Positions 16,157 to 25,463 of a DNA stretch of 28,720 nucleotides are shown here, one piece after another. The notes under the pieces are model-generated. The model was not told the DNA's origin. It worked only from the letters and a program-made list of their open reading frames with translations, and ran no database searches. Every line of letters begins with the position of its first letter. Position 1 is the stretch's first letter. This DNA comes from UBA1563 sp041667115 (lineage in GTDB: Bacteria; Bacteroidota; Ignavibacteria; Ignavibacteriales; Ignavibacteriaceae), in NCBI GenBank assembly GCA_041667115.1, contig JBAYFO010000047.1, positions 1-28,720 on the forward strand. Reading direction: 5' to 3'. The position numbers and the translations under genes were made by a program.

Positions 16157-17473
16157 ATGACTGACAGTCTGAAACTATTGCCTGAAATTGTAAAACAGAT
16201 GCAGAATCAATTTACATATGACGAACTTTTCATCATTATTCAAAAGTTGGGAATCGCTATTCTGATTGGGCTGTTAATTGGATTGGAACGGGAACATTCA
16301 AGAACTCCGGGAGCAAAATCTTTTGCCGGCATTAGAACATTTCCGCTAATAACGATGTACGGTTTTATTTCTGCAATGATCTCTTCTTATCTCAATTTTG
16401 CATTTTACTTTGTCTTTATCAGTTCGGTAATAATTCTTGTCGCGCTTTCTTATTTTACAACGGCTCGTGGTGGAAGGATAGGTATTACAACTGAACTCTC
16501 GGCGTTGATGGTCTTCGTGTTAGGATCAATGATCTATTGGAATTTTATACTGATTGCCGCTATTGTTGCGGTAATTATGGCATTATTTCTCTCATTAAAA
16601 ATTCAGCTTCATCAATTTGTCGAAAAAGTTACCGCTGAAGATATTTTTGCAGTTCTGAAGTTATCAATAGTTACCATCATAATTTTTCCATTATTGCCTG
16701 AGCGATCTTTCGGGCCGAACAATATTATAAATCTTCGTCTCATCTGGATGATGGTAATATTTATTGCGTTGTTAAGTTTTCTCGGATACATTCTAACAAA
16801 GTATGTCGGTTATAAAAAGGGAATATCGGTAACGTCAATATTTGGCGGCTTGGTATCCAGCACCGCGCTAACATTTTCTTTTGCTAAGAAAAGTAAAGAG
16901 AACGATTCGCTCTCAAGTAATTTTGGTGTAGGTGCTTTAATTGCTTCAACCATGGTTTTTCCGAAAGTACTTTTGGAAATAGCGGTTGTTAATTCAGAAC
17001 TTGCAAAATTGGCAATTGTTCCCATCCTTATCTTTACCACGGTCGGAATATTGTTAAGCGTCATTATGTGGAAGAAAATCAAACAGATTGAATTAACAGG
17101 TATTGATCTGAAAAATCCTTTTGAACTAAAATCAGCTTTATATTTTGGATTACTTTTTGGCGCAATTCTTCTTTTCTCAAACGTAGCTCAATTAAATTTT
17201 GGCAATAGAGGAAGTTATCTGGTTAGTTTTATATCCGGCTTAACTAATATTGATGCTATTACCTTAACGATGGCTCAACTCTCGGCTAAAAATAGTATTC
17301 ATCAAATGGTTGCTCTTAATTCTATTGTTATCGCGTTGTTTGCAAATCTCCTCTTTAGAGGAATTATTGTGATTATTCTCGGGACAAGAATAATGGCTCG
17401 TTACACTTCAATCGGATTTGGGTTTTTTATTCTGACTTCTTTGCTCATTTTGAGTTATAATTTTCTTTTTTAA
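16157..17473 (+). CDS. MgtC/SapB-DUF4010 family membrane protein
   Basis: A polytopic inner-membrane protein of 438 residues with about twelve hydrophobic segments. The N-terminal part (roughly 25-150) matches the MgtC/SapB fold: IGLLIGLEREHSR followed by FAGIRTFPLI and the aromatic-rich helices. The C-terminal part (about 180-435) matches DUF4010, with GLVSSTALTFSFAKKS and SGLTNIDAITLTMAQLS. Proteins of this architecture are common but not functionally settled; MgtC domains are linked to magnesium or acid stress in other bacteria. The ATG follows the aldehyde dehydrogenase stop by one base, suggesting coupling. Confidence 0.85.
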   Translation: MTDSLKLLPEIVKQMQNQFTYDELFIIIQKLGIAILIGLLIGLEREHSRTPGAKSFAGIRTFPLITMYGFISAMISSYLNFAFYFVFISSVIILVALSYFTTARGGRIGITTELSALMVFVLGSMIYWNFILIAAIVAVIMALFLSLKIQLHQFVEKVTAEDIFAVLKLSIVTIIIFPLLPERSFGPNNIINLRLIWMMVIFIALLSFLGYILTKYVGYKKGISVTSIFGGLVSSTALTFSFAKKSKENDSLSSNFGVGALIASTMVFPKVLLEIAVVNSELAKLAIVPILIFTTVGILLSVIMWKKIKQIELTGIDLKNPFELKSALYFGLLFGAILLFSNVAQLNFGNRGSYLVSFISGLTNIDAITLTMAQLSAKNSIHQMVALNSIVIALFANLLFRGIIVIILGTRIMARYTSIGFGFFILTSLLILSYNFLF

Positions 17474-17506
17474 TTTTTCAAACGAGATTACTTTTTAGAG
17501 GAAGCC

Positions 17507-19486
17507 ATGGAATTTTCAAGCTTTTCTTATAGCGAAGAAAAGCTCATCCAACTTTATAAAGATTTGGTCACTCCGCGTCTTGTTGAAGAAAAGATGTTTA
17601 AACTCCTGCGTCAGGGAAAAATATCGAAATGGTTTTCCGGATTTGGGCAGGAAGCGATTTCAGTTGGTGCGGCCTCAGCATTGCATGATGATGAATTCAT
17701 TCTTCCGCTTATTAGAAATTTGGGAATATTTACCACCCGAAAAATTCCTCTTCACAAATTGTTTTCTCAATTTCAAGGTAAGAAGAATGGCTTTACTAAA
17801 GGACGTGACCGCTCTTTTCATTTTGGTTCAAACGAACATCACATTGTTGGAATGATCTCGCATCTTGGTCCGCAACTTTCTGTTGCTGATGGAATTGCTT
17901 TATGGGAATTGTTGCATGCTACTCAAAAAATTACTTTGGTTTTTTCCGGAGATGGAGGAACAAGCGAAGGAGATTTTCACGAGTCGCTAAATCTTGCCGC
18001 AGTCTGGAATTTACCGGTGATTTTCTTAATCGAGAATAATGGTTATGGATTATCCACTCCCAATTCGGAGCAGTTTAAGTGTAAACAGCTGATTGACAAA
18101 GGAATTGGATACGGAATTGAAACTAAAAAAATAGACGGAAATAACATCCTTGAAGTATATTCAACCGTCCAACATATTGCCGAGGAAATGAGGAAGCATC
18201 CCAAACCGTTTTTGTTGGAAGCCATGACGTTTAGGATGCGAGGACACGAAGAAGCTTCAGGAACTAATTACGTTCCAAAAGAGCTTTTTGAAGAATGGAA
18301 GCAAAAAGATCCAATTACGAATTATGAAGAATATCTCATTAAGGAAAACATTCTTTCTGTAAAAGAAATCAATAAAATTAAAAAAGAAATGTCAACCTTA
18401 ATCGATACGGAATGGCATTCCGCTGAAGACGAAGAAATTCATAATGCCGATTCTAAAGAAGAATTAGCTGATGTCTATGCAAAACATGATGTTTCAATTA
18501 CATCCCTAAAAGAAAAAATAGAGAAAGAAAAACGGTTTATTGACGCGATCAGCGATGGACTGAAGTTGGCGATGGAGAAACATGAAAATTTAATTTTGAT
18601 GGGACAGGATATAGCGGAATATGGGGGAGCATTTAAAGTCACAAAAGGATTTGTGGAGCAATTCGGAAAAGAAAGAGTTCGCAATACTCCTTTATGTGAG
18701 TCTGCAATTATCGGTTGTGCCCTTGGCTTTGCCATAAAAGGAGGAAAGTCTGTTGTTGAGATGCAATTTGCAGATTTTATATCGAGTGGATTTAACCAGG
18801 TTGTTAATAATTTGGCAAAAACGCATTATCGTTGGCAGCAAAATGCAGATGCAGTACTGCGTATGCCAACGGGTGCCGGAGTCGCCGCGGGACCATTTCA
18901 TTCGCAGTCCAATGAAGCATGGTTTTTTCATACACCGGGATTAAAAATTGTTTATCCTTCAAATCCCTTTGATGCAAAAGGATTACTTCTTGCATCAATT
19001 GAAGACCCGAATCCGGTTTTATATTTCGAGCATAAAGTCCTTTACCGTTCTTTGCATGGGTTGGTGCCGGATGAATATTATACGCTTGAAATTGGAAAAG
19101 GAAGTGTTGTTAGAGAAGGATCAGCATGTACAATCATTACTTACGGAATGGGGGTTCATTGGGCTTTGGAAGCAGTAAAAGATTTATCAAATCCTTCAGT
19201 AGAAATAATTGATCTACGAACGTTGCTTCCCCTGGATGAAGAAATAATTTATTCAAGTGTTAGAAAAACCGGTAGGGTTTTAATACTGCACGAGGACACA
19301 CTAACCGGTGGGATCGGCGCTGAAATAGCTGCTCTTATCTCTCAACATTGTTTTGAATATTTAGATGCACCAATTATCCGCTGCGGCAGTTTAGATTCAC
19401 CTGTACCATTTTCATATCACTTGGAAAAGAATTTTTTACCGAAAGAACGTTTCCTAAAATCACTTCAGAGTTTATTGGCTTATTAG
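17507..19486 (+). CDS. 2-oxoacid dehydrogenase E1, fused alpha and beta subunits (branched-chain type)
   Basis: A thiamine-diphosphate decarboxylase of a 2-oxoacid dehydrogenase complex, probably branched-chain 2-oxoacids. Residues about 1-320 are the alpha part. FSGFGQEAISVG and the TPP motif FSGDGGTSEGDFHES...LIENN (about 147-178) are visible, and RGHEEASG lies near the phosphorylation-loop region. Residues about 345-659 are the beta part, with LMGQDIAEYGGAFKVTKGF, TPLCESAIIGCALGFA, EMQFADFISSGFNQ and the C-terminal transketolase-type domain. The fusion removes the need for two genes. E2 and E3 are not in the window. A strong ribosome-binding site (AGAGGAAG) precedes the ATG at 17507. A pyruvate- or acetoin-type substrate cannot be excluded from sequence alone. 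Confidence 0.88.
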   Translation: MEFSSFSYSEEKLIQLYKDLVTPRLVEEKMFKLLRQGKISKWFSGFGQEAISVGAASALHDDEFILPLIRNLGIFTTRKIPLHKLFSQFQGKKNGFTKGRDRSFHFGSNEHHIVGMISHLGPQLSVADGIALWELLHATQKITLVFSGDGGTSEGDFHESLNLAAVWNLPVIFLIENNGYGLSTPNSEQFKCKQLIDKGIGYGIETKKIDGNNILEVYSTVQHIAEEMRKHPKPFLLEAMTFRMRGHEEASGTNYVPKELFEEWKQKDPITNYEEYLIKENILSVKEINKIKKEMSTLIDTEWHSAEDEEIHNADSKEELADVYAKHDVSITSLKEKIEKEKRFIDAISDGLKLAMEKHENLILMGQDIAEYGGAFKVTKGFVEQFGKERVRNTPLCESAIIGCALGFAIKGGKSVVEMQFADFISSGFNQVVNNLAKTHYRWQQNADAVLRMPTGAGVAAGPFHSQSNEAWFFHTPGLKIVYPSNPFDAKGLLLASIEDPNPVLYFEHKVLYRSLHGLVPDEYYTLEIGKGSVVREGSACTIITYGMGVHWALEAVKDLSNPSVEIIDLRTLLPLDEEIIYSSVRKTGRVLILHEDTLTGGIGAEIAALISQHCFEYLDAPIIRCGSLDSPVPFSYHLEKNFLPKERFLKSLQSLLAY

Positions 19487-19600
19487 GTTGTTCATAATCA
19501 CAGGGGTTAAAATAAGGATAAAAAAAGATTGACTTTTCCGAAGCTTTTCTCCATCTTCCTACTGTTCTTTGAATAATTTATTTATTTAATAGGAGACTTT

Positions 19601-22600
19601 ATGAAAACAAGGATTCTTTCAGTTCTTCTTTTTTCTATCGTTTACTGTTTTACTACTTATCCTCAACAGAAAACAGACGTCATTCCCGGGGCACCGCCAA
19701 ATTTCAAATCTCAAATTACTTCAAGCATGGAAAAGGGGGAATCAACATTTTCAAAGGCTCAACAGGTCGCTTCCGATTCGTTTGAAACAACTGTTTATAC
19801 TTTCGGAGATTTAGCCGTCTTCTCTTACTTCAGTGATACTCACGTAAAGATTTACAGACAGGATGGCACTTTAAGTTACGAACAAACGTTAGCGGCAGAT
19901 ACAATTTTTAGCGTTAATCCAGGAGGCGGTATTTACCGAATTGTAGCGAATAAATCTTTTACTATTCTCGTTGGTGATGCTATTAATAGCTATGTCAATG
20001 GCTATTTTGCCGTTGATGAAGCTGGAAAAGGAGTTTCGCTTAAACTAAATACCTGGATGATGAGTTCATTTACTAGTAGTCAGGATGAATTTGTGATTTT
20101 TGCTTATGAAGATAATACCGGTTTTACGGTAAAAAATCTTCAAACAAAGGCAATTATTTATGCCGGTACGTTGGATAAAGGAAAGTATTTTTCATTTCGC
20201 CAAGCAAACTTGCTTTCATCAATATATCATACAGCCCTTCAAGTGAACGGAACTAAACCAATATCGGCTCTCTCTTATACCGATCAAGATTATTATGTTC
20301 CTTCTGCTAATGGTACTTTTACCGGAACGGAATTTTATGGCTATTCAGCTTATGCAGGGTCTTGGTCAAACAGCATCACGATTACTTCCTATGCGAATAA
20401 TAATAAAGTTACCATCAAAAATATTGATGATGGAACGGTTATCGATACGGTAACTTTAATGAGAGGACAGGTTTATACAAGAGGAGTTTTTGCGCCAACT
20501 TACTGGTCAGTTTTTTCTCAGGGACCAGTTACAACAGCTAATATACCATACTATGGATATTCCGGAAGTTATTATTATATGACTCGTGCAATCGATGAAA
20601 CGGGAACCGGTGCCGGAAAACTTTTTTACGTCCCAACTATTGCGAGTAACGTACAAGTCTTTTCTTTTGAGAATAATAATAATATAAAAATTACTCAACT
20701 TGGCTTAAATACGGATTATCCCTATCCTTCTGCAACAGAAGTTTATAATGGAACTTTGAATTACGGGGAAGTTTATGGCTTTTCATCAGCTTCCGGTGAT
20801 TATGTTTATAAAGTTGAAGGAACCGGAAATGTAGCTGTATTGCAAAGCAATGGCGGAGCCGGTGCAGATTTTATGCCGCTCAGTTATGCTGCAAAACTCC
20901 CGGACTTAACACTTTCTGTTGACGATATTCAATTCTCAATTGCAGACAGTTTATATGTCCCTGGAGATAAAATAGCTGTTTCAGTCACCATCCATAACGC
21001 GGGAGCAATAGATGTTGAAAACATTCCGGTTGTTGCTTATGACGGTGACCCGGATGCAGGGAATGCTGTTCCTATTGCAAATGATGTTCTTCCTATGATC
21101 AAAGCAGGGGAAACGGGTCTCTTTACTTTTGATTATGTTATTCCTATTCGTCCTGAATATCATAGTTTAGTAATTAAAATTGATCCGAATAATTATGTTG
21201 TTGAATCAAACAAATCAAATAATAAGGCGCAAAGATTTTTGCGGTCGAATAAAGATTTGTTACCGCCTTTAGCAGTTAACGTTACAGCGCCTTCTGCTTT
21301 GGTAAATTCATTAGGAGTGTTGACTCCTAATCCATTTACCGTTCGGTATGACATTTTCAATACCGGAAGTGTTTCAGCAAGCAATGTAGTTTGCACATTA
21401 GCTGTAAAAAATGGTCTCTCATTAATTGCAACAAGTAATGCGGTTGTAACCATTGGAAATATCCCGGCGAAAGGTTCTGCCTCAGCAACTTATACAATAC
21501 ATGCAAACCCCGATTCGTCAGGGTTTAATGTCTTTACCGCTACAATTACTTGTGACAATGCCGACACAAAAGTTATTTATCGAGCTATCATTATTCCTGA
21601 TAATGTTCCACCGGCATCACCGCAAAATCTTACTGGTATTTCAATTGGAAACGCCTCTGCAAGTTTGGCATGGTCAGCAAATACTGAACCCGATTTTGGT
21701 GGTTACATGTTGTACTATGCAAGCGACTCCATTAATTGGAAAGCGACCGGTATGGGCGCCGATCAAGGGAATTCTCCCTTATTAGTATTAGACAAAACGT
21801 CTTATGTTATTACCGGTTTACCGATGATCAATGACGCTTCAACAAATTATTTCTTCAAAGTGCAAGCATTTGATCAATCAATGAATTTGAGTGGCACAAG
21901 TAATGTTATAAAATTATTGATTGTAAAATCTTTCATAAGCGATTCGCTGATGGATAAAGCTGTTATCACCGATGTTTTTGATGTTCCGAATGATAACGGA
22001 AGACATGTTTACGTTAGATGGAACGCTTCAAATAATGATGGAGCTAAAGTAAATCCGGTTTCGAAATATAGTATATGGAGGTATGATAAAGATGGTTGGA
22101 CGGCCGCCGGTGAAGTATCTGCAATTTCTGAAAGAGTTTATACGGCTATCGCTCCAACTATTTTCGACTCTACGAAAACTGACGGAATGTTTTTGTCAAA
22201 ATTCAAAGTTTATACTCTTGGAATAAATTCATCGATGGTCTCTGTCTCAGACGAGATGAGCGGTTATTCGCTGGATAATCTTGCGCCAAAAGTTCCTACG
22301 AGTTTCATGGCGGTTGTAAGAGGAAATCTAGTGGTTTTAACCTGGGATAATAATACCGACGATGCAGACCTTCAATATTACACCATTTACAGAAGTACAG
22401 ATCCTAACTTTGTGCCTGCTAAAGAAAATCAATTAGCTTTGGTTGCTACAAATTCGTTTAATGATGCTTCGGTAACCATGGGACAAAAGTATTATTACAA
22501 GATTTCTGCAGTTGATTTCTCCGGCAACGAAAGCGCAGCGGCTGCTTATTCGTTAACTGATGTAGCTAATGAGGGAGCCATTCCTACGGAATACAATCTC

Positions 22601-22849
22601 TATCAAAATTATCCTAATCCGTTTAATCCGTCAACAACAATATCCTTTGACCTTCCGGTCTCTGAATTTGTAACCTTGACGATCTATGATGTGTTAGGTA
22701 AACAAGTTGCTTCTTTAGTTGATGAATATAGGAATGCAGGTAAATACAGCATTCAGTATAGCGCAAATCAGCTATCCAGTGGAATGTATTTCTATAAAAT
22801 ATCTGCCGGTAATTTCAATCAAATTAAGAAATTTATCCTGCTGAAATAA
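19601..22849 (+). CDS. Large secreted type IX cargo protein with four N-terminal repeats, CARDB and FN3 domains
   Basis: A 1082-residue secreted, probably cell-surface protein of unknown function. Residues 1-22 are a signal peptide. Residues 73-425 hold four divergent repeats (about 73-137, 163-235, 259-325, 351-425). Each has strands of the form 'SYANNNKVTIKN' followed by a 'TLxxGxxY' turn, resembling IgGFc-binding-type N-terminal domains. About 435-545 is a CARDB-like beta domain (IHNAGAIDVENIPVVAYDGD). About 555-667 is a second CARDB/DUF11-like domain. About 670-776 and 894-989 are fibronectin type III domains. The last 90 residues form a type A type IX sorting domain (YNLYQNYPNPFNPSTTISF, ending in GNFNQIKKFILLK). 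The start is fixed by AGGAGAC upstream. Two terminators follow, so it probably ends its transcript. No secretion machinery is in the window. A ligand-binding or adhesin role is inference only. Confidence 0.85.
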   Translation: MKTRILSVLLFSIVYCFTTYPQQKTDVIPGAPPNFKSQITSSMEKGESTFSKAQQVASDSFETTVYTFGDLAVFSYFSDTHVKIYRQDGTLSYEQTLAADTIFSVNPGGGIYRIVANKSFTILVGDAINSYVNGYFAVDEAGKGVSLKLNTWMMSSFTSSQDEFVIFAYEDNTGFTVKNLQTKAIIYAGTLDKGKYFSFRQANLLSSIYHTALQVNGTKPISALSYTDQDYYVPSANGTFTGTEFYGYSAYAGSWSNSITITSYANNNKVTIKNIDDGTVIDTVTLMRGQVYTRGVFAPTYWSVFSQGPVTTANIPYYGYSGSYYYMTRAIDETGTGAGKLFYVPTIASNVQVFSFENNNNIKITQLGLNTDYPYPSATEVYNGTLNYGEVYGFSSASGDYVYKVEGTGNVAVLQSNGGAGADFMPLSYAAKLPDLTLSVDDIQFSIADSLYVPGDKIAVSVTIHNAGAIDVENIPVVAYDGDPDAGNAVPIANDVLPMIKAGETGLFTFDYVIPIRPEYHSLVIKIDPNNYVVESNKSNNKAQRFLRSNKDLLPPLAVNVTAPSALVNSLGVLTPNPFTVRYDIFNTGSVSASNVVCTLAVKNGLSLIATSNAVVTIGNIPAKGSASATYTIHANPDSSGFNVFTATITCDNADTKVIYRAIIIPDNVPPASPQNLTGISIGNASASLAWSANTEPDFGGYMLYYASDSINWKATGMGADQGNSPLLVLDKTSYVITGLPMINDASTNYFFKVQAFDQSMNLSGTSNVIKLLIVKSFISDSLMDKAVITDVFDVPNDNGRHVYVRWNASNNDGAKVNPVSKYSIWRYDKDGWTAAGEVSAISERVYTAIAPTIFDSTKTDGMFLSKFKVYTLGINSSMVSVSDEMSGYSLDNLAPKVPTSFMAVVRGNLVVLTWDNNTDDADLQYYTIYRSTDPNFVPAKENQLALVATNSFNDASVTMGQKYYYKISAVDFSGNESAAAAYSLTDVANEGAIPTEYNLYQNYPNPFNPSTTISFDLPVSEFVTLTIYDVLGKQVASLVDEYRNAGKYSIQYSANQLSSGMYFYKISAGNFNQIKKFILLK

Positions 22850-22859
22850 ATTTAAAGAC

Positions 22860-22916
22860 AAATCTTCGAGGTCTTTATACAAAATTAAATGCCCGGATCT
22901 CGAAGGTTTTTAATTT
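22860..22916 (+). terminator. 14-bp hairpin terminator after the type IX cargo gene
   Basis: AAATCTTCGAGGTC (22860-22873) pairs along its full length with GATCTCGAAGGTTT (22896-22909), using two G-T wobbles. It is followed by a T-rich stretch (to about 22916). It begins 11 bases after the stop codon. Confidence 0.7.
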
Positions 22917-22922
22917 CTCAAT

Positions 22923-22960
22923 AAAAGCCGTTCTGCATAACGTGGAGCGGCTTTTCTTTT
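22923..22960 (+). terminator. Second terminator hairpin in tandem
   Basis: AAAAGCCG (22923-22930) pairs with CGGCTTTT (22948-22955), extended inward by TC/GA across a single mismatch, and runs into CTTTTCTTTT. It is a classical intrinsic terminator placed immediately after the first hairpin. Confidence 0.75.
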
Positions 22961-23028
22961 CCCTTTTCACAGCAATCAAAAAAATCTTAAATTGCATCCA
23001 ATAGTTAAATGATTTCCCCATGGAATTT

Positions 23029-24711
23029 ATGAAAAAAAATATTTTTTATTTCTCTCTTTTCTTCTTTGTGAGTTCACTCTTTGTCTTTGGTGCATTATTC
23101 TCATCAAAAATTAATGGTGTCAATTCCAAAGACAATTATTACTATGGTGATAATGATGAAGATGCTTATAATTCATCAGAACAGAAGTTAATAGATGTTC
23201 TTCATTATACAGTAAAATTGGATTTGATTTCGGAACAAAAACGACTGAAGGGAGACGTTACTCTCCAATTCGTTTTTACGGATTCGCTGCAAAAAACATT
23301 CAGCATTAATTTTTATGATAACATGCGAATCCATAAAGTATTATGGAACGGCATAGCTACTAATTATTCCAATTACAAAACTTCGCTTACGGTAGAACCC
23401 AAAACTATTTTAGATACAAATTATGTTGAGATAATTTATGAAGGGAAACCAAAAAACTTAGGGTTATCATCGTTTGTTTTTGGAGAGATTAACGGGAAAT
23501 CTTTAATCTATAATATTAGCGAACCGAATTATGCCTCAACATGGTTTCCGTGTAACGATATTCTTACCGACAAAGCTACGTTTGATTTTTATATAACAAA
23601 TGCTTCTTCACAGGTATCAGTATCAAACGGATTGTTAATAGAAAAATTGGACACGAACGGAAGAGCTACATATCACTGGAGAACTAATTACGATATTCCA
23701 ACATATTTAGCTGCAATTTATTCGTCGGATTATAAAACTTTTACCGATCATTATATAACTGCCACCGGCGATACGGTTCCGCTTCAATATTTTGTATTGC
23801 CCAATCATCTCGAGAACGCGAAAGTGGATTTTGAAGAACATCCTCAAATATTAAAAGTATTATCACAACTTTTTGGTGAATATCCTTTTGCAAAAGAAAA
23901 ATATGGGGTCGCTGAATTTCTTTGGCAAAACGGCGCTATGGAAAATGCAACCATTACGGGAATTGGAAGTAATTTTGTTAATGGCACCAAAATGTTCAGT
24001 GATATTTATGTTCACGAAGCTTCTCATCATTGGTGGGGAAATTGCGTCTCTCCAGCGACGTGGAAAGATATCTGGTTGAATGAAGGTTTTGCGACTTATT
24101 CCGAAGCATTATATGACGAAGTTGTTTATGGCAAAGAGGCATTGTTTTCCAATATGCGGAAAAATTTCAGAACCGACTTTGAAGGGACGCTTTATAATCC
24201 AGGCACGAATCTTTTTTCTGAGAAAGTTTATAAAAAAGGTGCATGGGTCCTTCACATGTTAAGATGGGAAGTAGGGGATGAGAAGTTCTTTGCGATACTC
24301 CATCAATATTTTGATTTATATAAATTTAAGAACGCTTCAACCGATGATTTTAAAAAAGTTTGTGAAGATGTTACAAAAAAAGATTTATCAAATTTTTTTG
24401 ATCAATGGGTTTACAAGGGAGAAAACGTTCCGATAGTTAATTATCGCTGGAAAGTTAAAAGAGATGATGATTCAACTTATTATCTTGTCTTGAACCTTAA
24501 ACAAATTCAGAAGGGTGATATAGAATATCACTTCCTGGTTGAAGTTAAATTTTTGTATGACAATCCGGATGATAATTATTCTGAAACTATTTATGTGGAT
24601 GAATCAAATTTTGAAAAAACTATCAAGCTGAAAAAGAAAATGAATTCCCTTATATTCGACCCTCTTGGATGGCTTCTGATAGATTTTAATGATAATAACG
24701 CATACGAGTAG
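23029..24711 (+). CDS. Exported M1-family zinc aminopeptidase
   Basis: A gluzincin aminopeptidase of about 560 residues. GAMEN (residues 302-306) binds the substrate amino group. HEASHHWWGN (H329, E330, H333) with E352 in NEGF makes the HExxH-18-E zinc site. The beta-sandwich N-terminal domain precedes it, but the large C-terminal helical domain of full-length (about 850-residue) M1 enzymes is absent, as in other short bacterial forms. The frame opens at 23020, but the ATG at 23029 has GGA 7 bases upstream and starts directly with a signal peptide (MKKNIFYFSLFFFVSS). There is no type IX sorting domain, so a periplasmic or lipid-side location is likely. It is probably the first gene after the tandem terminators, and its stop is 2 bases before lpxH. 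Confidence 0.9.
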   Translation: MKKNIFYFSLFFFVSSLFVFGALFSSKINGVNSKDNYYYGDNDEDAYNSSEQKLIDVLHYTVKLDLISEQKRLKGDVTLQFVFTDSLQKTFSINFYDNMRIHKVLWNGIATNYSNYKTSLTVEPKTILDTNYVEIIYEGKPKNLGLSSFVFGEINGKSLIYNISEPNYASTWFPCNDILTDKATFDFYITNASSQVSVSNGLLIEKLDTNGRATYHWRTNYDIPTYLAAIYSSDYKTFTDHYITATGDTVPLQYFVLPNHLENAKVDFEEHPQILKVLSQLFGEYPFAKEKYGVAEFLWQNGAMENATITGIGSNFVNGTKMFSDIYVHEASHHWWGNCVSPATWKDIWLNEGFATYSEALYDEVVYGKEALFSNMRKNFRTDFEGTLYNPGTNLFSEKVYKKGAWVLHMLRWEVGDEKFFAILHQYFDLYKFKNASTDDFKKVCEDVTKKDLSNFFDQWVYKGENVPIVNYRWKVKRDDDSTYYLVLNLKQIQKGDIEYHFLVEVKFLYDNPDDNYSETIYVDESNFEKTIKLKKKMNSLIFDPLGWLLIDFNDNNAYE

Positions 24712-24713
24712 TA

Positions 24714-25463
24714 ATGTCTAAAGCCGTTTTATTTATTTCTGATATCCATTTAGGCCTTTTGTCTCCCGAACTTGAAAAACAACGGGAACGTTTATTAGTT
24801 TCCTTTTTGGAATATGCAAAAGATACGGCGAGCGCCCTTTATATAATTGGCGATCTTTTTGATTACTGGTTTGAGTATAAACGGGTGTACCAAAAAGGAT
24901 TTTTTAGAACGCTGACAGCATTACAGGATCTGTGTGAGAATGGTGTTGAACTGCATTATTTTATCGGGAACCACGATTTTCTTCACAGAGATTTCTTCCA
25001 AAAAGAAATTGGTGCTCATCTTTATCACGATGGGATCTCCGTTACCATTGAAAGGAAGAAATTCTTTTTAGCACATGGAGATGGCTTAGTGAAAAATGAT
25101 ATCGGGTATCTTTTTCTGAAAAAAGTGCTTCGGAATAAATATCTTCAGAAATTATATTCGTTAGTGCATCCTGATCTTGGAATTGCACTAGCGAGCAAAA
25201 CGAGTAAGTCCAGCAGAGATTATACCTCAAAAAAAGATTACGGTGAGATCGACGGAATGTTTGAAGCGGCTAAAGAAAAAATTGCCGAACATTATGATTA
25301 TGTTATCTTTGGGCACTCACACAAACGACAATTCGAGAAAGTTAACGACGGATATTATATTAATTTAGGAACCTGGCTCGATAAACCCTGTTACGGAATA
25401 TTTCAGAATAATAGTTTTCAAATAGTTGACTGGCAGAAGGATGAAAAAATCTTTGAAAAATAG
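24714..25463 (+). CDS. lpxH: UDP-2,3-diacylglucosamine diphosphatase
   Basis: A Mn-dependent calcineurin-like phosphoesterase that makes lipid X in lipid A synthesis, at the inner face of the inner membrane. The 249-residue protein has all metallophosphoesterase motifs in order: FISDIHLGL (D10, H12), GDLFDYWFEY, GNHDFLH, FLAHGDG and FGHSHKRQ. The FDYWFEY segment is characteristic of the LpxH branch. Its presence implies a lipid A-containing outer membrane, agreeing with the type IX cargo. It starts 2 bases after the M1 peptidase stop, and its 3' end overlaps the PBP gene. A general phosphoesterase of the same fold is the alternative. Confidence 0.88.
   Translation: MSKAVLFISDIHLGLLSPELEKQRERLLVSFLEYAKDTASALYIIGDLFDYWFEYKRVYQKGFFRTLTALQDLCENGVELHYFIGNHDFLHRDFFQKEIGAHLYHDGISVTIERKKFFLAHGDGLVKNDIGYLFLKKVLRNKYLQKLYSLVHPDLGIALASKTSKSSRDYTSKKDYGEIDGMFEAAKEKIAEHYDYVIFGHSHKRQFEKVNDGYYINLGTWLDKPCYGIFQNNSFQIVDWQKDEKIFEK

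Noticed and set aside
18692..18998. Overlapping open frames on both strands inside the E1 gene
   Set aside because: They are shadows of a well-supported coding frame with clear E1 beta motifs; none has a motif or ribosome-binding site.
19529..19557. TTGACT followed 17 bases later by CATCTT as a sigma-70 promoter for the cargo gene
   Set aside because: The -10 half matches only three of six bases and the pattern is not the Bacteroidota type; too weak to call.
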